Below are positions 8,100-16,882 of a stretch of DNA of 64,000 nt, piece by piece (the stretch's first letter is position 1; the number at the start of each line of letters is the position of its first letter). The stretch comes from Candidatus Merdivicinus intestinigallinarum (GTDB lineage Bacteria > Bacillota > Clostridia > Oscillospirales > Ruminococcaceae). The notes beneath the pieces were generated by a model that did not search any database, was not told the DNA's origin, and worked only from the letters and a program-made list of their open reading frames with translations. Both the position numbers and the translations under genes were made by a program. Location of the stretch: positions 1 to 64,000 of the forward strand of contig DVOW01000061.1 in assembly GCA_018713335.1 (NCBI GenBank), given 5' to 3'.

Positions 8100-8890
8100 T
8101 ACAAAATCACCTTCCTGATCTTATTGGACGCCGTTTCAATTACCAGCACTAATACCACAATCGACAGAACCACAAGGCTTGCGGATGGAAAATCCAGCCG
8201 CTTGTAGTAAAGGTCAAACAGGTACCCGATGCCGGTGGCGGTCAAAATCCCAATGAGGGTAGAGCTGCGGATATTGGTTTCAATCATGTAAAGCACCCAG
8301 GTGGTGATGCCCGAAAGGGAGGACGGGATCACCCCTTGGAACACCACCTTGAGGAAATTGGCTCCGGTAGCTTCCAGGGCTTCTACGCAGCTGGCGCTCA
8401 CTTCGTCGATGGTTTCGATAAACGCACGGGTCAGCAAACCGAAGGTGGTAAAAAACAGGGCGAAGAAGCCTGTCAGGATGTTTTGGCCGAAAGAAAACAT
8501 CAGCAGCATGGCCCACACAACGTCCGGAACGTTCCGGAAAAAAGCCGCCACGATCCGCACGACCCGCTTGACGATCCCGTTGATTTTGGTAATATTGGAG
8601 CCGAGAAGGCTGAAAAAGAAAGCGAATACCGCCGCGACAACTGTCACCGCCACCGACAGCAGGGCCGTTTCCAGCAGCTTATCTAGGATTTTCGGCAGGC
8701 GTTCCAGGGCTGTCTGGTCGGGGATCAGATTTTCCGCAATCCAGCCTATGGCCGCGGGAAAGGAGGCCAGGCCCTGAACAGCGTTAAACTGGGTGACCAG
8801 AGAGGAACCGGCAAAAATAGCCAGGGCCGCCAAAAATACCGCCGTATAGGTGAGCTTGCGCTTTTGAAAAACATCCATCGTTTTCTGCAT
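8099..8890 (-). CDS. phnE: PhnE, phosphonate ABC transporter permease (first of the pair)
   Basis: This permease of about 263 residues has the coupling loop E-A-L-E-A-T-G-A-N-F and the membrane segments expected of PhnE. The start is uncertain: GTG at 8899, ATG at 8890 and ATG at 8878 are in frame and lie in a G-rich stretch that offers several weak ribosome sites. I chose 8890 because it follows GAGGGG and comes right after the phnC stop. It pairs with the permease encoded next to form the membrane channel for PhnC and PhnD. Confidence 0.9.
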   Translation of the reverse strand: MQKTMDVFQKRKLTYTAVFLAALAIFAGSSLVTQFNAVQGLASFPAAIGWIAENLIPDQTALERLPKILDKLLETALLSVAVTVVAAVFAFFFSLLGSNITKINGIVKRVVRIVAAFFRNVPDVVWAMLLMFSFGQNILTGFFALFFTTFGLLTRAFIETIDEVSASCVEALEATGANFLKVVFQGVIPSSLSGITTWVLYMIETNIRSSTLIGILTATGIGYLFDLYYKRLDFPSASLVVLSIVVLVLVIETASNKIRKVIL

Positions 8891-8895
8891 ACCCC

Positions 8896-9666
8896 TCACC
8901 CCACATCCGTAATCAAGTCCTGGCTGCCGGACTGATAAATTTCATGGATCATCCCCGTGGTCAGCTGGGAGGAGGGGCCGTCGTAAACAATCCGGCCGCC
9001 GGACACGCCGATGATCCGTTCGGAATACTTTACCGCCACATCCACTTGGTGCAGGTTCACCAGACAGGTGATTTTCTTCGTTTGATTGATCTTTTTCAAA
9101 TGGTCCATGATCACCTTGGAGGATTTGGGGTCCAGGGAAGCGATAGGCTCGTCGCAAAGGATGAGCTTTGGCTTCTGCATAATGGCCCGGGCAATGCCTA
9201 CCCGCTGTTTTTGGCCGCTGGAAAGCTCGTCGCAGCGTTTATACGCCTGCTCCGCCAGCCCCATTTCCTGGATGATCTGGAAGGCCTCGGCTTTTTCCGC
9301 TTCCGTATAATGGCCGGCCATGCCGCTGAAAGTGGATTTCTGCCCCAAAAGGCCGTGGAGGACGTTTTCAATGACGCTCAGGCGGTCCACCAGGTTATAG
9401 TGCTGGAAGATCATACCGGTTTTGGTGCGGAACTGCCGCAGCTCTTTTTTCCCGGCCTTGGTTACATCCTGCCCATCGAAAAAAATGGCGCCCTGCGACG
9501 CGTCGACCAGGCGGTTCACGCATCGCAGAAGCGTCGATTTTCCGGCCCCGGAGGGGCCGATGATGGACACGAACTCGCCTTCCTCCAGGGAAAATGTGAC
9601 GTCCTGCAAAGCCTTGGTCACATTGTTGTAAGTCTTGCTTACGTTTTGGAATGAAAGCAATGCCAT
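8896..9666 (-). CDS. phnC: PhnC, phosphonate ABC transporter ATPase
   Basis: PhnC, 256 residues, powers phosphonate import. It has Walker A GPSGAGKST, Q-loop IFQHYNLVDRLS, a signature in the LSSGQKQRVGIARA form and Walker B LILCDEPIASLDP. The S-S-G-Q-K-Q-R signature and the N-L-H-Q-V-D switch-region histidine are characteristic of PhnC. It starts 21 bases after the phnD stop with a GGAGC-type ribosome site. Confidence 0.94.
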   Translation of the reverse strand: MALLSFQNVSKTYNNVTKALQDVTFSLEEGEFVSIIGPSGAGKSTLLRCVNRLVDASQGAIFFDGQDVTKAGKKELRQFRTKTGMIFQHYNLVDRLSVIENVLHGLLGQKSTFSGMAGHYTEAEKAEAFQIIQEMGLAEQAYKRCDELSSGQKQRVGIARAIMQKPKLILCDEPIASLDPKSSKVIMDHLKKINQTKKITCLVNLHQVDVAVKYSERIIGVSGGRIVYDGPSSQLTTGMIHEIYQSGSQDLITDVG

Positions 9667-9687
9667 AATCGTGTCGCTCCTTTAATG

Positions 9688-10791
9688 TTATTTGCTCAGG
9701 TCGCGGATGGGGTCGAACCAGGCGTCGTCCACCAGGACAAAGCGTTCCTGGTCTGTTTTTTCAAACATCCCAACGCCGTCGGAGTCCGCGGGGACAAAGA
9801 TCAGCTCATTGTTGGCCACCTCATCGGAGGTGAACAGCTCCTGGATGGCCTTTACGTCTACAGGGTCCAGAGCATCGGAGTTGTAGGCAAAAGGCCCGTT
9901 GAGGACGGGAGTGGATTGGATGATGACAAATTCCTTGCCGGTCACGGTGTCAAAGGGGGCGCTGGCGTCGGCGTTGATGGCGTATGTGGCGCCGGCGGTG
10001 TTCTCCTCGCCGTCCACACAGGAAGCATAGGGAGCGATTTCCGTATCGCAGAATGCCGCTACATCCGCTTTGCCGGACAGCAGATTGAAGGCCGAACCCT
10101 GATGGGAGCCGCCGAACAGGACCTGAGAGAACAGCATATCCTCGCCGCCTTCGATCAGGTCGTCCTCTGTCAGGTTCTGGTCCGCAAAATGGCTGATAAT
10201 GGAGCTGCTGGGGACTTTAAAGCCGGAGGTGGAGCTGTTGGAAACAAAGGACATGCGCTTGCCCTGGATGTTGTCGATGGAATAGCCGTCCCCGTCGGCA
10301 TATTCGCCTTCCTCGCCCTTGTTCACGCACAGAAAGCTGTAATACAGGGCGTCGTCCAGAGTGCCGGAAGCGCCGGAGTTTACAAACAGAGGCTCTACGG
10401 CGTCGTTGGCGTTTTTCGCCTCAATATATCCCTGGGCCCCCATAAAGCAGATCTGGGCGGTGCCGCTGGCCAGGGATTCGATGGCAATGGCATAGTCGGT
10501 GGTCAGCTTCTGCTCCACCTCCTTGCCGGTGGCTTCTTTAAACAGTCGGGCATATTCTTCGCGGGCTACGTCGTAATCCTCCGCTGATTCGTTGGGATAC
10601 CAGACCAGGGTGATGGTATCGGCGTAATTTCCGGTATTTTCCGCGGCTTGGCTTTCTTCCGTCTGGCTTTCTGCGGCGGAATTGTCAGCACTCCGAGAAG
10701 ACTCGCCGCCGGCGGCAGCGGAGCAGCCTGCCAGCATGGAGATCATCAGGACTGCGGAAAGAGTGGAGGTCAATACTTTCTGAAATTTCAT
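9688..10791 (-). CDS. phnD: PhnD, phosphonate-binding lipoprotein
   Basis: This 367-residue protein captures phosphonates outside the membrane for the PhnCEE importer. The ATG at 10791 follows AAGGAG and begins a lipoprotein signal peptide whose lipobox is M-L-A-G-C, followed by a low-complexity Ser/Glu-rich linker. The binding domain opens with T-I-T-L-V-W-Y-P-N-E-S, the usual PhnD first strand, and contains the S-N-S-S-T-S-G-F type hinge motif. A longer reading to 10905 adds a basic segment that destroys the signal peptide. It is the first gene of the operon. Confidence 0.93.
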   Translation of the reverse strand: MKFQKVLTSTLSAVLMISMLAGCSAAAGGESSRSADNSAAESQTEESQAAENTGNYADTITLVWYPNESAEDYDVAREEYARLFKEATGKEVEQKLTTDYAIAIESLASGTAQICFMGAQGYIEAKNANDAVEPLFVNSGASGTLDDALYYSFLCVNKGEEGEYADGDGYSIDNIQGKRMSFVSNSSTSGFKVPSSSIISHFADQNLTEDDLIEGGEDMLFSQVLFGGSHQGSAFNLLSGKADVAAFCDTEIAPYASCVDGEENTAGATYAINADASAPFDTVTGKEFVIIQSTPVLNGPFAYNSDALDPVDVKAIQELFTSDEVANNELIFVPADSDGVGMFEKTDQERFVLVDDAWFDPIRDLSK

Positions 10792-11460
10792 AAAAATTCT
10801 CCTTTTCGTTTGGTGACGCAATACATCGGCCAGTAAAAATCCATTTGAAGCTAAGGGTAACAGTATTTTGCGTTTTTTCCTCCTTATCGTTCTTACAGTC
10901 CTCATTAGCGGAAGGAATCCGCATATAACAGCAGCCTCCTGTAAGGTTGCCGTATAAATCCGGGCAAAAAAAGCAAGGGCTTTTCACAAATATTTTACAG
11001 CGTTGTTTTATGCTGTTTTTCTGTTTTCATCTTTTTTCTTCTTGATTTTGTGGGTGATTTTCATAAATGCTTCAATTTTGCTTTATTTTTCTGCGCTTGC
11101 CTGGCAATTCTTTTAACTGATTTTCGGGACTTTTCAAAAAATAATCCGTGTTTTTTGTAAAAACGCAGACTTGCAAATCAATTGTTTTTAAATTTTCTGA
11201 AAAATGTAAAGTATATCGTAATTTTTAGGAGAGATTGTCAGTTTGGCATAGCGGGACGAGGCGTGAATTATCAGGTTCCGCAAAAATAGGTCAAAAATCT
11301 TGTTGCTTTAAAAATTACATCGCTTTACAGAATCATTGCGGTCAGCTGCTGGCGTTTACAGAACTTTCCTGTTATAATAGAAAGCGGAACGGCCCGCGGC
11401 CTGATTCGCGCTGAAGGGCCTTTGAAAAATATCGGATGTCAGGAAGGGGACAGCGCGGCC
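10792..11460. promoter_or_regulatory. Long AT-rich divergent control region between the C-P lyase operon and its putative regulator
   Basis: This 669-base stretch has no convincing gene and is much richer in A and T than its flanks. It must hold the phnD promoter on the minus strand, though I could not find a clean -35/-10 pair there. On the plus strand an extended -10 (TG-T-TATAAT, hexamer 11373-11378) serves the DeoR-type gene. TTTACA-like hexamers occur at 11314, 11324 and 11355; these could be chance or a Pho-type site. Confidence 0.5.
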
Positions 11461-12219
11461 ATGCTGCAAAATGAACGGATGGAATGGATTGCCAAAAAGC
11501 TCCAGCAAAAAGGGACGGTGAAGGTCGGGGAGATCAGCGGAGGGCTGCAGGTTTCCGTGGATACCGTCCGGCGGGACTTGAAGGCCATGGAGCAGGAAGG
11601 GCTGCTGCGGTGCGTCCACGGCGGGGCCTGCCTGCCGGAACAGTTCCTTTCCGTGGCCGGGTTTTCGGCCCGGGAGGTGATCCACGAGGAATTGAAAATA
11701 GAAGCGGCCCGCAAGGCGGCGGCCTACATCCGGCGGGAAAATGTCATCGCCCTGAATTCCGGCACCACCAACACCGTGCTGGCCCGGGAGATCGCCCGGA
11801 CCTGCGAGGGGATCACTGTTGTGACCAACAATCTGGCGGCTGCGGAGGAGCTGATGAAAAACCCCGGGATACGCCTCACGCTGATTGGCGGAGATGTGGA
11901 CCATATTGAGCATTCCACTTACGGGAGCGCCTGCGAAAAGGAATTTGCTTCCTATTACCCGGATATCTGTTTCCTGTCCATTAACGCGGTCAACGAACTG
12001 GACGGCTATACAGACTTCCGTTTGTCAGAAATCGGCGTCATCCAGACCCTGGCCGCCTGTTCCACGCAGGTCATCGCGGTAATGGACTCCAGCAAGCTGG
12101 GAAAGCGTTCCAAAAAAGCGACGCTGTCCCCGGGCCAGGTCCACCGGCTGGTAATGGATGGGCGGATCTCCCCGGAAACCCGGGAACGGTACCGGAAATG
12201 CGGGATCTTAATTGAATAG
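11461..12219 (+). CDS. DeoR-family transcriptional regulator, candidate regulator of phosphonate genes
   Basis: This 252-residue protein has an N-terminal winged helix (residues 1-60: V-S-V-D-T-V-R-R-D-L-K recognition helix and the V-H-G-G-A wing) and a C-terminal sugar-phosphate-sensing DeoR/GlpR domain with L-N-S-G-T-T-N-T and T-N-N-L-A-A. The start at 11461 follows AGGAAGGGGA at 11441-11450; a start at 11422 has no ribosome site. Because it sits between two phosphonate gene sets and reads away from the C-P lyase operon, it probably controls one or both. Its ligand may be a phosphorylated sugar of the pathway; that is inference. Confidence 0.85.
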   Translation: MLQNERMEWIAKKLQQKGTVKVGEISGGLQVSVDTVRRDLKAMEQEGLLRCVHGGACLPEQFLSVAGFSAREVIHEELKIEAARKAAAYIRRENVIALNSGTTNTVLAREIARTCEGITVVTNNLAAAEELMKNPGIRLTLIGGDVDHIEHSTYGSACEKEFASYYPDICFLSINAVNELDGYTDFRLSEIGVIQTLAACSTQVIAVMDSSKLGKRSKKATLSPGQVHRLVMDGRISPETRERYRKCGILIE

Positions 12220-12230
12220 AAGCTGCGCTG

Positions 12231-12264
12231 GCGCGGGATGCTTTGGCACCCCGCGCTTTTTGTT
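12231..12264 (+). terminator. Terminator after the DeoR-type regulator
   Basis: An 11-bp GC-rich stem with one mismatch (12231-12241 with 12246-12256) closes a TTTG loop and is followed by TTTTTGTTTT. It separates the regulator from phnX. Confidence 0.8.
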
Positions 12265-12350
12265 TTGTAAAGCTTTTGTGAGAAAACGCCTATTTGCTTC
12301 ACAAGAATTTTGCAGCAATCTTACTTGCGGTTGCTTTTGAATGCTGTAAT

Positions 12351-12372
12351 TTGCAGTATAATGATATTGCAA
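12351..12372 (+). promoter_or_regulatory. phnX promoter -10 embedded in a palindromic operator
   Basis: TATAAT at 12357-12362 is a consensus -10 for phnX, with only a weak -35 upstream. It lies inside an inverted repeat with 9-base arms: TTGCAGTAT at 12351-12359 and ATATTGCAA at 12364-12372, one mismatch, 4-base spacer. A repressor bound here would block polymerase. The cognate protein is unknown; the neighbouring DeoR-type regulator is the obvious candidate. Confidence 0.55.
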
Positions 12373-12419
12373 ACAGCAAAAAGAAAGAAAAAAACGCAAA
12401 TATAAGCGAGGTATTCAAC

Positions 12420-13226
12420 ATGAGTCAGAAGCAGATAGAATTGGCAGTATTCGACTGGGCAGGCACCACCGTGGATTACGGTTCTTCCGCGCCCGCCGTC
12501 GTATTTGAACGGACCTTCGCCCAGGAAGGGATCCATTTTACCCGGCAGGAGATCAACGCCTTTATGGGCATGGAGAAAAAAGGACACATCCGGTCCCTCC
12601 TTTCCACGGAAAACGGCACGGCCCAATGGAAGGCTGTCATGGGCCGGGAATGGGACGAGGGGGATGTGGAACGCCTCTATGAAGCCTTTGAAGCGAACCT
12701 TTTTGACGTGGTGGCAGAATACAGCGCGCCCATCCCGGGGACTGTGGAGGCCGTCGCCAAGCTGCGGGAAATGGGGATCAAGATCGGCTCTACCACCGGC
12801 TACACCAGCCAGATGATGGAACGGGTGATCCCGGCGGCAAAAGAAGGCGGCTATTCTCCCGACTGCGTGGTGACCCCGGACGTTACCGGAGCCGCCCGCC
12901 CCACTCCCTTTATGCTCTTTGAATGCATGCGCCAGCTGAACGTTTACCCGCCCAAGCATGTGGTAAAGGTCGGCGACACCATTATTGATATGAAAGAGGG
13001 CGTCAACGCCGGGGCCTGGAGCATCGGCATCCTGACCGGCTCCAACCTGCTGGGGCTGACGGAGGAGGAATACAAAGCCATGCCCGCCGGGGAGCTGGAA
13101 AAGCGCAAGCAGGAAGTGAGGGCCAAATACCTGGAAGCCGGCGCGGACCTGGTCATCGACAGCATTTCTGAGCTTCCTGCGGCAATTGAGGAACTGAACC
13201 GCCGTCTGGCAGAGGAGGTTCGCTGA
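12420..13226 (+). CDS. phnX: Phosphonoacetaldehyde hydrolase
   Basis: PhnX, 268 residues, hydrolyses phosphonoacetaldehyde to acetaldehyde and phosphate through a Schiff base. The HAD nucleophile D12 is in FDWAGTTVD and the Schiff-base lysine K53 is in MGMEKKGH, at the same numbers as the Bacillus cereus enzyme. The later HAD motifs S-T-T-G-Y-T and K-V-G-D-T-I-x-D are intact. The ATG at 12420 follows AGCGAGG; the open frame upstream is AT-rich promoter sequence. It overlaps the next gene as TGATG. No phnW aminotransferase is encoded nearby. Confidence 0.95.
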   Translation: MSQKQIELAVFDWAGTTVDYGSSAPAVVFERTFAQEGIHFTRQEINAFMGMEKKGHIRSLLSTENGTAQWKAVMGREWDEGDVERLYEAFEANLFDVVAEYSAPIPGTVEAVAKLREMGIKIGSTTGYTSQMMERVIPAAKEGGYSPDCVVTPDVTGAARPTPFMLFECMRQLNVYPPKHVVKVGDTIIDMKEGVNAGAWSIGILTGSNLLGLTEEEYKAMPAGELEKRKQEVRAKYLEAGADLVIDSISELPAAIEELNRRLAEEVR

Positions 13227-14350
13227 TGGATCGATTTTGGAACCCGGTACATACCATCGTAGGGGACGGTGCGGCGGCGGAAACCGCCAATGTGCTGCGG
13301 CAAATGGGGGCCCAGGGCAAAAACGTCCTGCTGCTGGTTTGGAATAACGCTTTGCTGGAACGGGAAGGATTTGCTGGCTTGCTTGCTAACCAGGATTTCA
13401 AGGTGACGCCTTACTGTTTCCAGGCGTCCAATCCCACCGTGGGCCAGCTTTTTGAAACCTACCGGCAGACCCGGGAACTGCGTCCCGCGGCTGTGGTGGC
13501 AGTCGGCGGCGGCAGCATCCTGGACGTGGGGAAATCCCTCTGCTGCCTTTACGGGGCGGACATTTCCTCCGAAGAGGAGCTTCGCGCCGCCATCCGGGAA
13601 AAAACGCTGCCATCCCCTGCCGCCCGCTGGATCGGCATCCCCACCACCGCCGGGACCGGCAGCGAGGTGACCTGCTGGGCCACCATCTGGGACCCGGACA
13701 AAAACGCCAAGCTTTCGGTGGAATCCAAGGAAAACTACGCCTATGCGGCCCTGGTAGACCCGTCCTTGGCGGCGGGGATGCCGGTTTCCCTGGCGGTTTC
13801 CTCCGGTCTGGACGCGGTGGCCCACGCAGTGGAAAGCTACTGGGCCAAGGCCTCCAACACCGTTTCCAAGGGGCTGGCCCTCCGGGCGGTGGACATTATC
13901 ATGAAGGACATGGACCGGCTGACTGACGGCTGCCCGGACGCCCATCTGAGCATGGCACAGGGGAGCATGCTGGCGGGGATGGCCTTCAGCAATACCAAAA
14001 CCACCGCCTGCCACTCCATTTCCTATCCCCTGACCATGCGGTACAATATCCCCCACGGCGCTGCGGTCAGCATGCTGCTTGCGCCGGTTATGAGCCTGAA
14101 CGCCCCCATGATCGAGGACCTTCCGGCCCTGCTCCGCGCCCTGGGCCTGGATAGCCTGGATGAAGTCGGCCCCCGGGTCCGGGAGCTTCTCAAAAAAGCC
14201 GGCCTCCCTTCCTCCCTGCGGGAATGGGGCATAAAAGAGGAGGATCTTCCGGAGCTGGCAGGGCTTGGCATGACCAAGGGCCGGGCTGACAACAACCCCC
14301 ATGAACTCAATGAGCAGATCATTTTGGAAATCCTGCGTTCCATTTATTGA
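13226..14350 (+). CDS. Iron-containing alcohol dehydrogenase, probable phosphonoacetaldehyde/2-hydroxyethylphosphonate oxidoreductase
   Basis: This 374-residue group III alcohol dehydrogenase has the nucleotide-binding V-G-G-G-S-x-L-D-V-G-K motif near residue 92 and the metal-site region with D-A-V-A-H-A-V-E, T-A-C-H-S-I-S and N-I-P-H-G. A subfamily of these enzymes is known from gene neighbourhoods with phnX and phosphonate importers. Translational overlap with phnX suggests it interconverts phosphonoacetaldehyde with 2-hydroxyethylphosphonate. Feeding phnX from hydroxyethylphosphonate would explain the missing phnW; that is inference. Confidence 0.85.
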   Translation: MDRFWNPVHTIVGDGAAAETANVLRQMGAQGKNVLLLVWNNALLEREGFAGLLANQDFKVTPYCFQASNPTVGQLFETYRQTRELRPAAVVAVGGGSILDVGKSLCCLYGADISSEEELRAAIREKTLPSPAARWIGIPTTAGTGSEVTCWATIWDPDKNAKLSVESKENYAYAALVDPSLAAGMPVSLAVSSGLDAVAHAVESYWAKASNTVSKGLALRAVDIIMKDMDRLTDGCPDAHLSMAQGSMLAGMAFSNTKTTACHSISYPLTMRYNIPHGAAVSMLLAPVMSLNAPMIEDLPALLRALGLDSLDEVGPRVRELLKKAGLPSSLREWGIKEEDLPELAGLGMTKGRADNNPHELNEQIILEILRSIY

Positions 14351-14371
14351 CCCTTATAGGAGTAAAGCGAT

Positions 14372-15280
14372 ATGAAACAGATTGGAAAACTGATAAGCCT
14401 TGCCCTGGCCGGCGTTTTGTCCGCCGGGATGATGACCGCCTGCGGCTCCAGCGACGAGGACGTCTTTACCATCGCCTACGCGCCCAACGAATCCACCGAA
14501 CAGAGCGCCGACGCCCGCAACGGCCTGGCCGGCGACCTGAGCGAAGTGCTGGGCTGCGAGGTGGAGGAGATCCAGGCCAGCGATTACAACGCCATTATCG
14601 AGGCCCTGCGGACCGGAAAAGCGGATATGGCCTATCTTGGGGGCCTGAACCTGGCCCTGGGCGTTGAGCGCGCCGGGATCGAACCCATCGTTATGAAAGC
14701 GGACGACGGCGACCCGGAAAAGGCCGTCTATCATTCCCTGCTGATTACCAGCAGCCAAAACGACGGCATCAATTCCATCAACGATATCAAGGGGAAAACC
14801 ATTGCCTTTGTGGACCCCAACTCTACCTCCGGCAACCTGTTCCCCACGGCGGAGATCATCAAGGCCTTCCCGGATGAGAATTTGAACTCGGATATGCTCC
14901 ACACCAACGGGGAATTTTTTGAAGCGGTGAGCTATTCCGGCAAGCACCAGGCCGGTTTGCAGGCGGTCATCAAAGGGGATGTGGACGTGGCCCCCATTTC
15001 CGACCAGATCCTGGAATCGGAAATTGCCGCCGGGAACGCTTCCGCCGACGATGTGAAAATCATCCATGAGTCCGACGCCATCCCTTCGGAGGCCATGGTT
15101 GTGGGCCAGCATGTGGATGAGGAGACCCGTCAGAAGCTCCAGGATTTCCTGGTTTCTTACGACAACGAAACCTATTTTACCGAAGTAATCAAAAATGAAG
15201 GCGCGCGCTTTGTGGCCTGCGACCTCAGCGACTATGAGCCGGTCATTGAATTGAACCAGATCATCAACGGCGAAGAATAA
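14372..15280 (+). CDS. phnD: Second phosphonate-binding lipoprotein (PhnD family)
   Basis: This 302-residue protein has a signal peptide ending in the lipobox M-T-A-C, then the PhnD fold beginning T-I-A-Y-A-P-N-E-S and containing V-D-P-N-S-T-S-G-N. It is shorter than and clearly different from the PhnD of the C-P lyase operon (no acidic linker). It probably delivers a different phosphonate, plausibly the one consumed by PhnX. It starts 21 bases after the dehydrogenase and leads the second transporter set. Confidence 0.92.
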   Translation: MKQIGKLISLALAGVLSAGMMTACGSSDEDVFTIAYAPNESTEQSADARNGLAGDLSEVLGCEVEEIQASDYNAIIEALRTGKADMAYLGGLNLALGVERAGIEPIVMKADDGDPEKAVYHSLLITSSQNDGINSINDIKGKTIAFVDPNSTSGNLFPTAEIIKAFPDENLNSDMLHTNGEFFEAVSYSGKHQAGLQAVIKGDVDVAPISDQILESEIAAGNASADDVKIIHESDAIPSEAMVVGQHVDEETRQKLQDFLVSYDNETYFTEVIKNEGARFVACDLSDYEPVIELNQIINGEE

Positions 15281-15304
15281 GAAAGGGCGGCGGAGGATTT
15301 GTCT

Positions 15305-16114
15305 ATGGAACCAATTTTACGATTTCGGAATGTGACGAAAAACTATCCAAACGGCGTTCACGCGCTGCAGAATGTATCCTTTACCGTGGAGGAAGGGGAG
15401 TTCATCTCGGTCATCGGCCCCTCCGGTTCGGGCAAATCCACCCTGCTGCGGGCCATCAACCGGCTGATCCCCATTTCCAAGGGGGACGTTTACCTGGACG
15501 GCCAGGCGGTGAGCCAGCTCCGGGGCAAGGCCCTGCGGGACATGCGCCACAAGGTGGGGATGATCTTCCAGAATTACAACCTGGTCTACAGCCTTTCGGT
15601 CCTGCAGAACGTGCTCCACGGGCGTTTGGGCTATATGTCCGGCCCCAGGGGGATCTTGGGCCTGTACAGCGAGCAGGACAAACAGGCCGCCCTGGACCTT
15701 TTGGAAGAAATGGGCATGAAGCAGTACAGCTACAACCGGGCCTCCGACCTTTCCGGCGGCCAGAAGCAGCGGGTGGGCATCGCCCGGGCCATTAACCAGA
15801 ACCCCAAGCTGCTCCTCTGCGACGAGCCCATCGCGTCCCTGGACCCCTCCAGCGCCAAGACCATTATGGACCTGCTCCACGACATGACCCGCAAGCGCAA
15901 TATCGCCTGCATCGTCAACCTGCACCAGCTGGATGTGGCCTTAAAGTATTCCACCCGGATCATCGGCCTGTCCAAAGGGGAGATCGTCTTTGACGGCCCG
16001 CCCCAGGAGCTGACCCAGAAGCAGATCGAGAAGATTTACGGCACCGGCTGTGAAAACCTGATGATTGGAGGTGCGGCGGATGAAAGCAAACAAGATTCCC
16101 TTGATTGCGCGTGA
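15305..16114 (+). CDS. phnC: Second phosphonate transporter ATPase (PhnC family)
   Basis: This 269-residue ABC ATPase has Walker A GPSGSGKST, Q-loop FQNYNLVYSLS, signature LSGGQKQRVGIARA and Walker B LLLCDEPIASLDP. The GGAGG at 15292-15296 is 8 bases from the ATG at 15305; the in-frame TTG at 15299 is too close to that site. The last 35 bases overlap the start of the following phnE. Closely resembles the PhnC of the C-P lyase operon. Confidence 0.93.
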   Translation: MEPILRFRNVTKNYPNGVHALQNVSFTVEEGEFISVIGPSGSGKSTLLRAINRLIPISKGDVYLDGQAVSQLRGKALRDMRHKVGMIFQNYNLVYSLSVLQNVLHGRLGYMSGPRGILGLYSEQDKQAALDLLEEMGMKQYSYNRASDLSGGQKQRVGIARAINQNPKLLLCDEPIASLDPSSAKTIMDLLHDMTRKRNIACIVNLHQLDVALKYSTRIIGLSKGEIVFDGPPQELTQKQIEKIYGTGCENLMIGGAADESKQDSLDCA

Positions 16115-16882
16115 GCAGAAAAAACTGTACACCTGGTTTTTGGTCATCGCGGTGCTGCTGTTTGCCGCTGCCACCGTCTTTACCCAGTTCAACCCTTTGA
16201 GCCTGCTGGCCAACGGGGAGGCCTTCTGGAGCTTCCTTACGGAGGACTTTTTCCCGCCGGCCCTGCCTGCCGGTGAAAAAATCCCCGGCATCCTTTCCAG
16301 CGTGGTGGTGACCTTGGCCCTGGCCATGTCCTCCACAGCCATCGCGGCAGTCTTTGCGTTTTTGGTTTCGCTGTTCGGCAGTGAAAAAATCTCTCCTTTT
16401 CCCAAATTCGCAAAGGTCGTCCGGGGCTTTGCCACCTTCCTGCGGAACATCCCGGCCCTTGTTTGGGCGTTTATCCTGTTTTCCTCTTTGGGCATCGGCA
16501 CCGGCGTTGGGTTTGTGGCCCTGTGCATCACCAGCTTTGCCTTTATGGTGCGGGCCTTTGTGGAAACCATGGAGGATGTGTCCCAGGACTGCATCGAAAG
16601 CCTCAGCGCCGTGGGCGCCACCTTTCCCCAGCGGGTATCCCAGGCCATTCTGCCCTCCTGCCTGAGCGGGTTCCTTTCCTGGTTTCTGTACTGCATCGAG
16701 GTGAACATCCGGGCCTCCACCATCGTAGGCATGGTGGGCGCGGCGGTGTGGGCCTGACCCTCTTTTCCTACATCAAGAGCTTTCAGTATGACATTGCCCT
16801 GAGCATTATCCTGCTGATTGCCGTTATGGTTATCGTGGTGGACCAGATTACCGCCAAACTGCGAAAGGAGCTTGGAAAATGA
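16080..16882 (+). CDS. phnE: PhnE permease, frameshifted at the GAGG turn
   Basis: Starts at ATG 16080, 8 bases after GGAGG. It has about six membrane segments, with E-S-L-S-A-V-G-A-T-F as the ATPase-coupling loop. Reading runs into TGA at 16755-16757 immediately after G-M-V-G-A-A. Adding one G in 16738-16744 gives the family turn G-M-V-G-A-G-G-V-G and another ~40 residues ending in a basic tail at 16882, where the stop overlaps the next start as ATGA. Repaired length is about 267. The retained tail and coupling suggest a recent mutation or a read error rather than old decay. Confidence 0.85.

Noticed and set aside
11314-11360. TTTACA-like hexamers as a PhoP (Pho) box
   Set aside because: Spacing (10 and 31 bases) is not the regular 11-base repeat expected, and such hexamers are frequent in AT-rich DNA. 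Not enough to call.
12944-14302. A 452-codon open frame antisense to the iron alcohol dehydrogenase
   Set aside because: The sense strand encodes a complete, recognisable enzyme in a tight operon; the antisense product has no family features.
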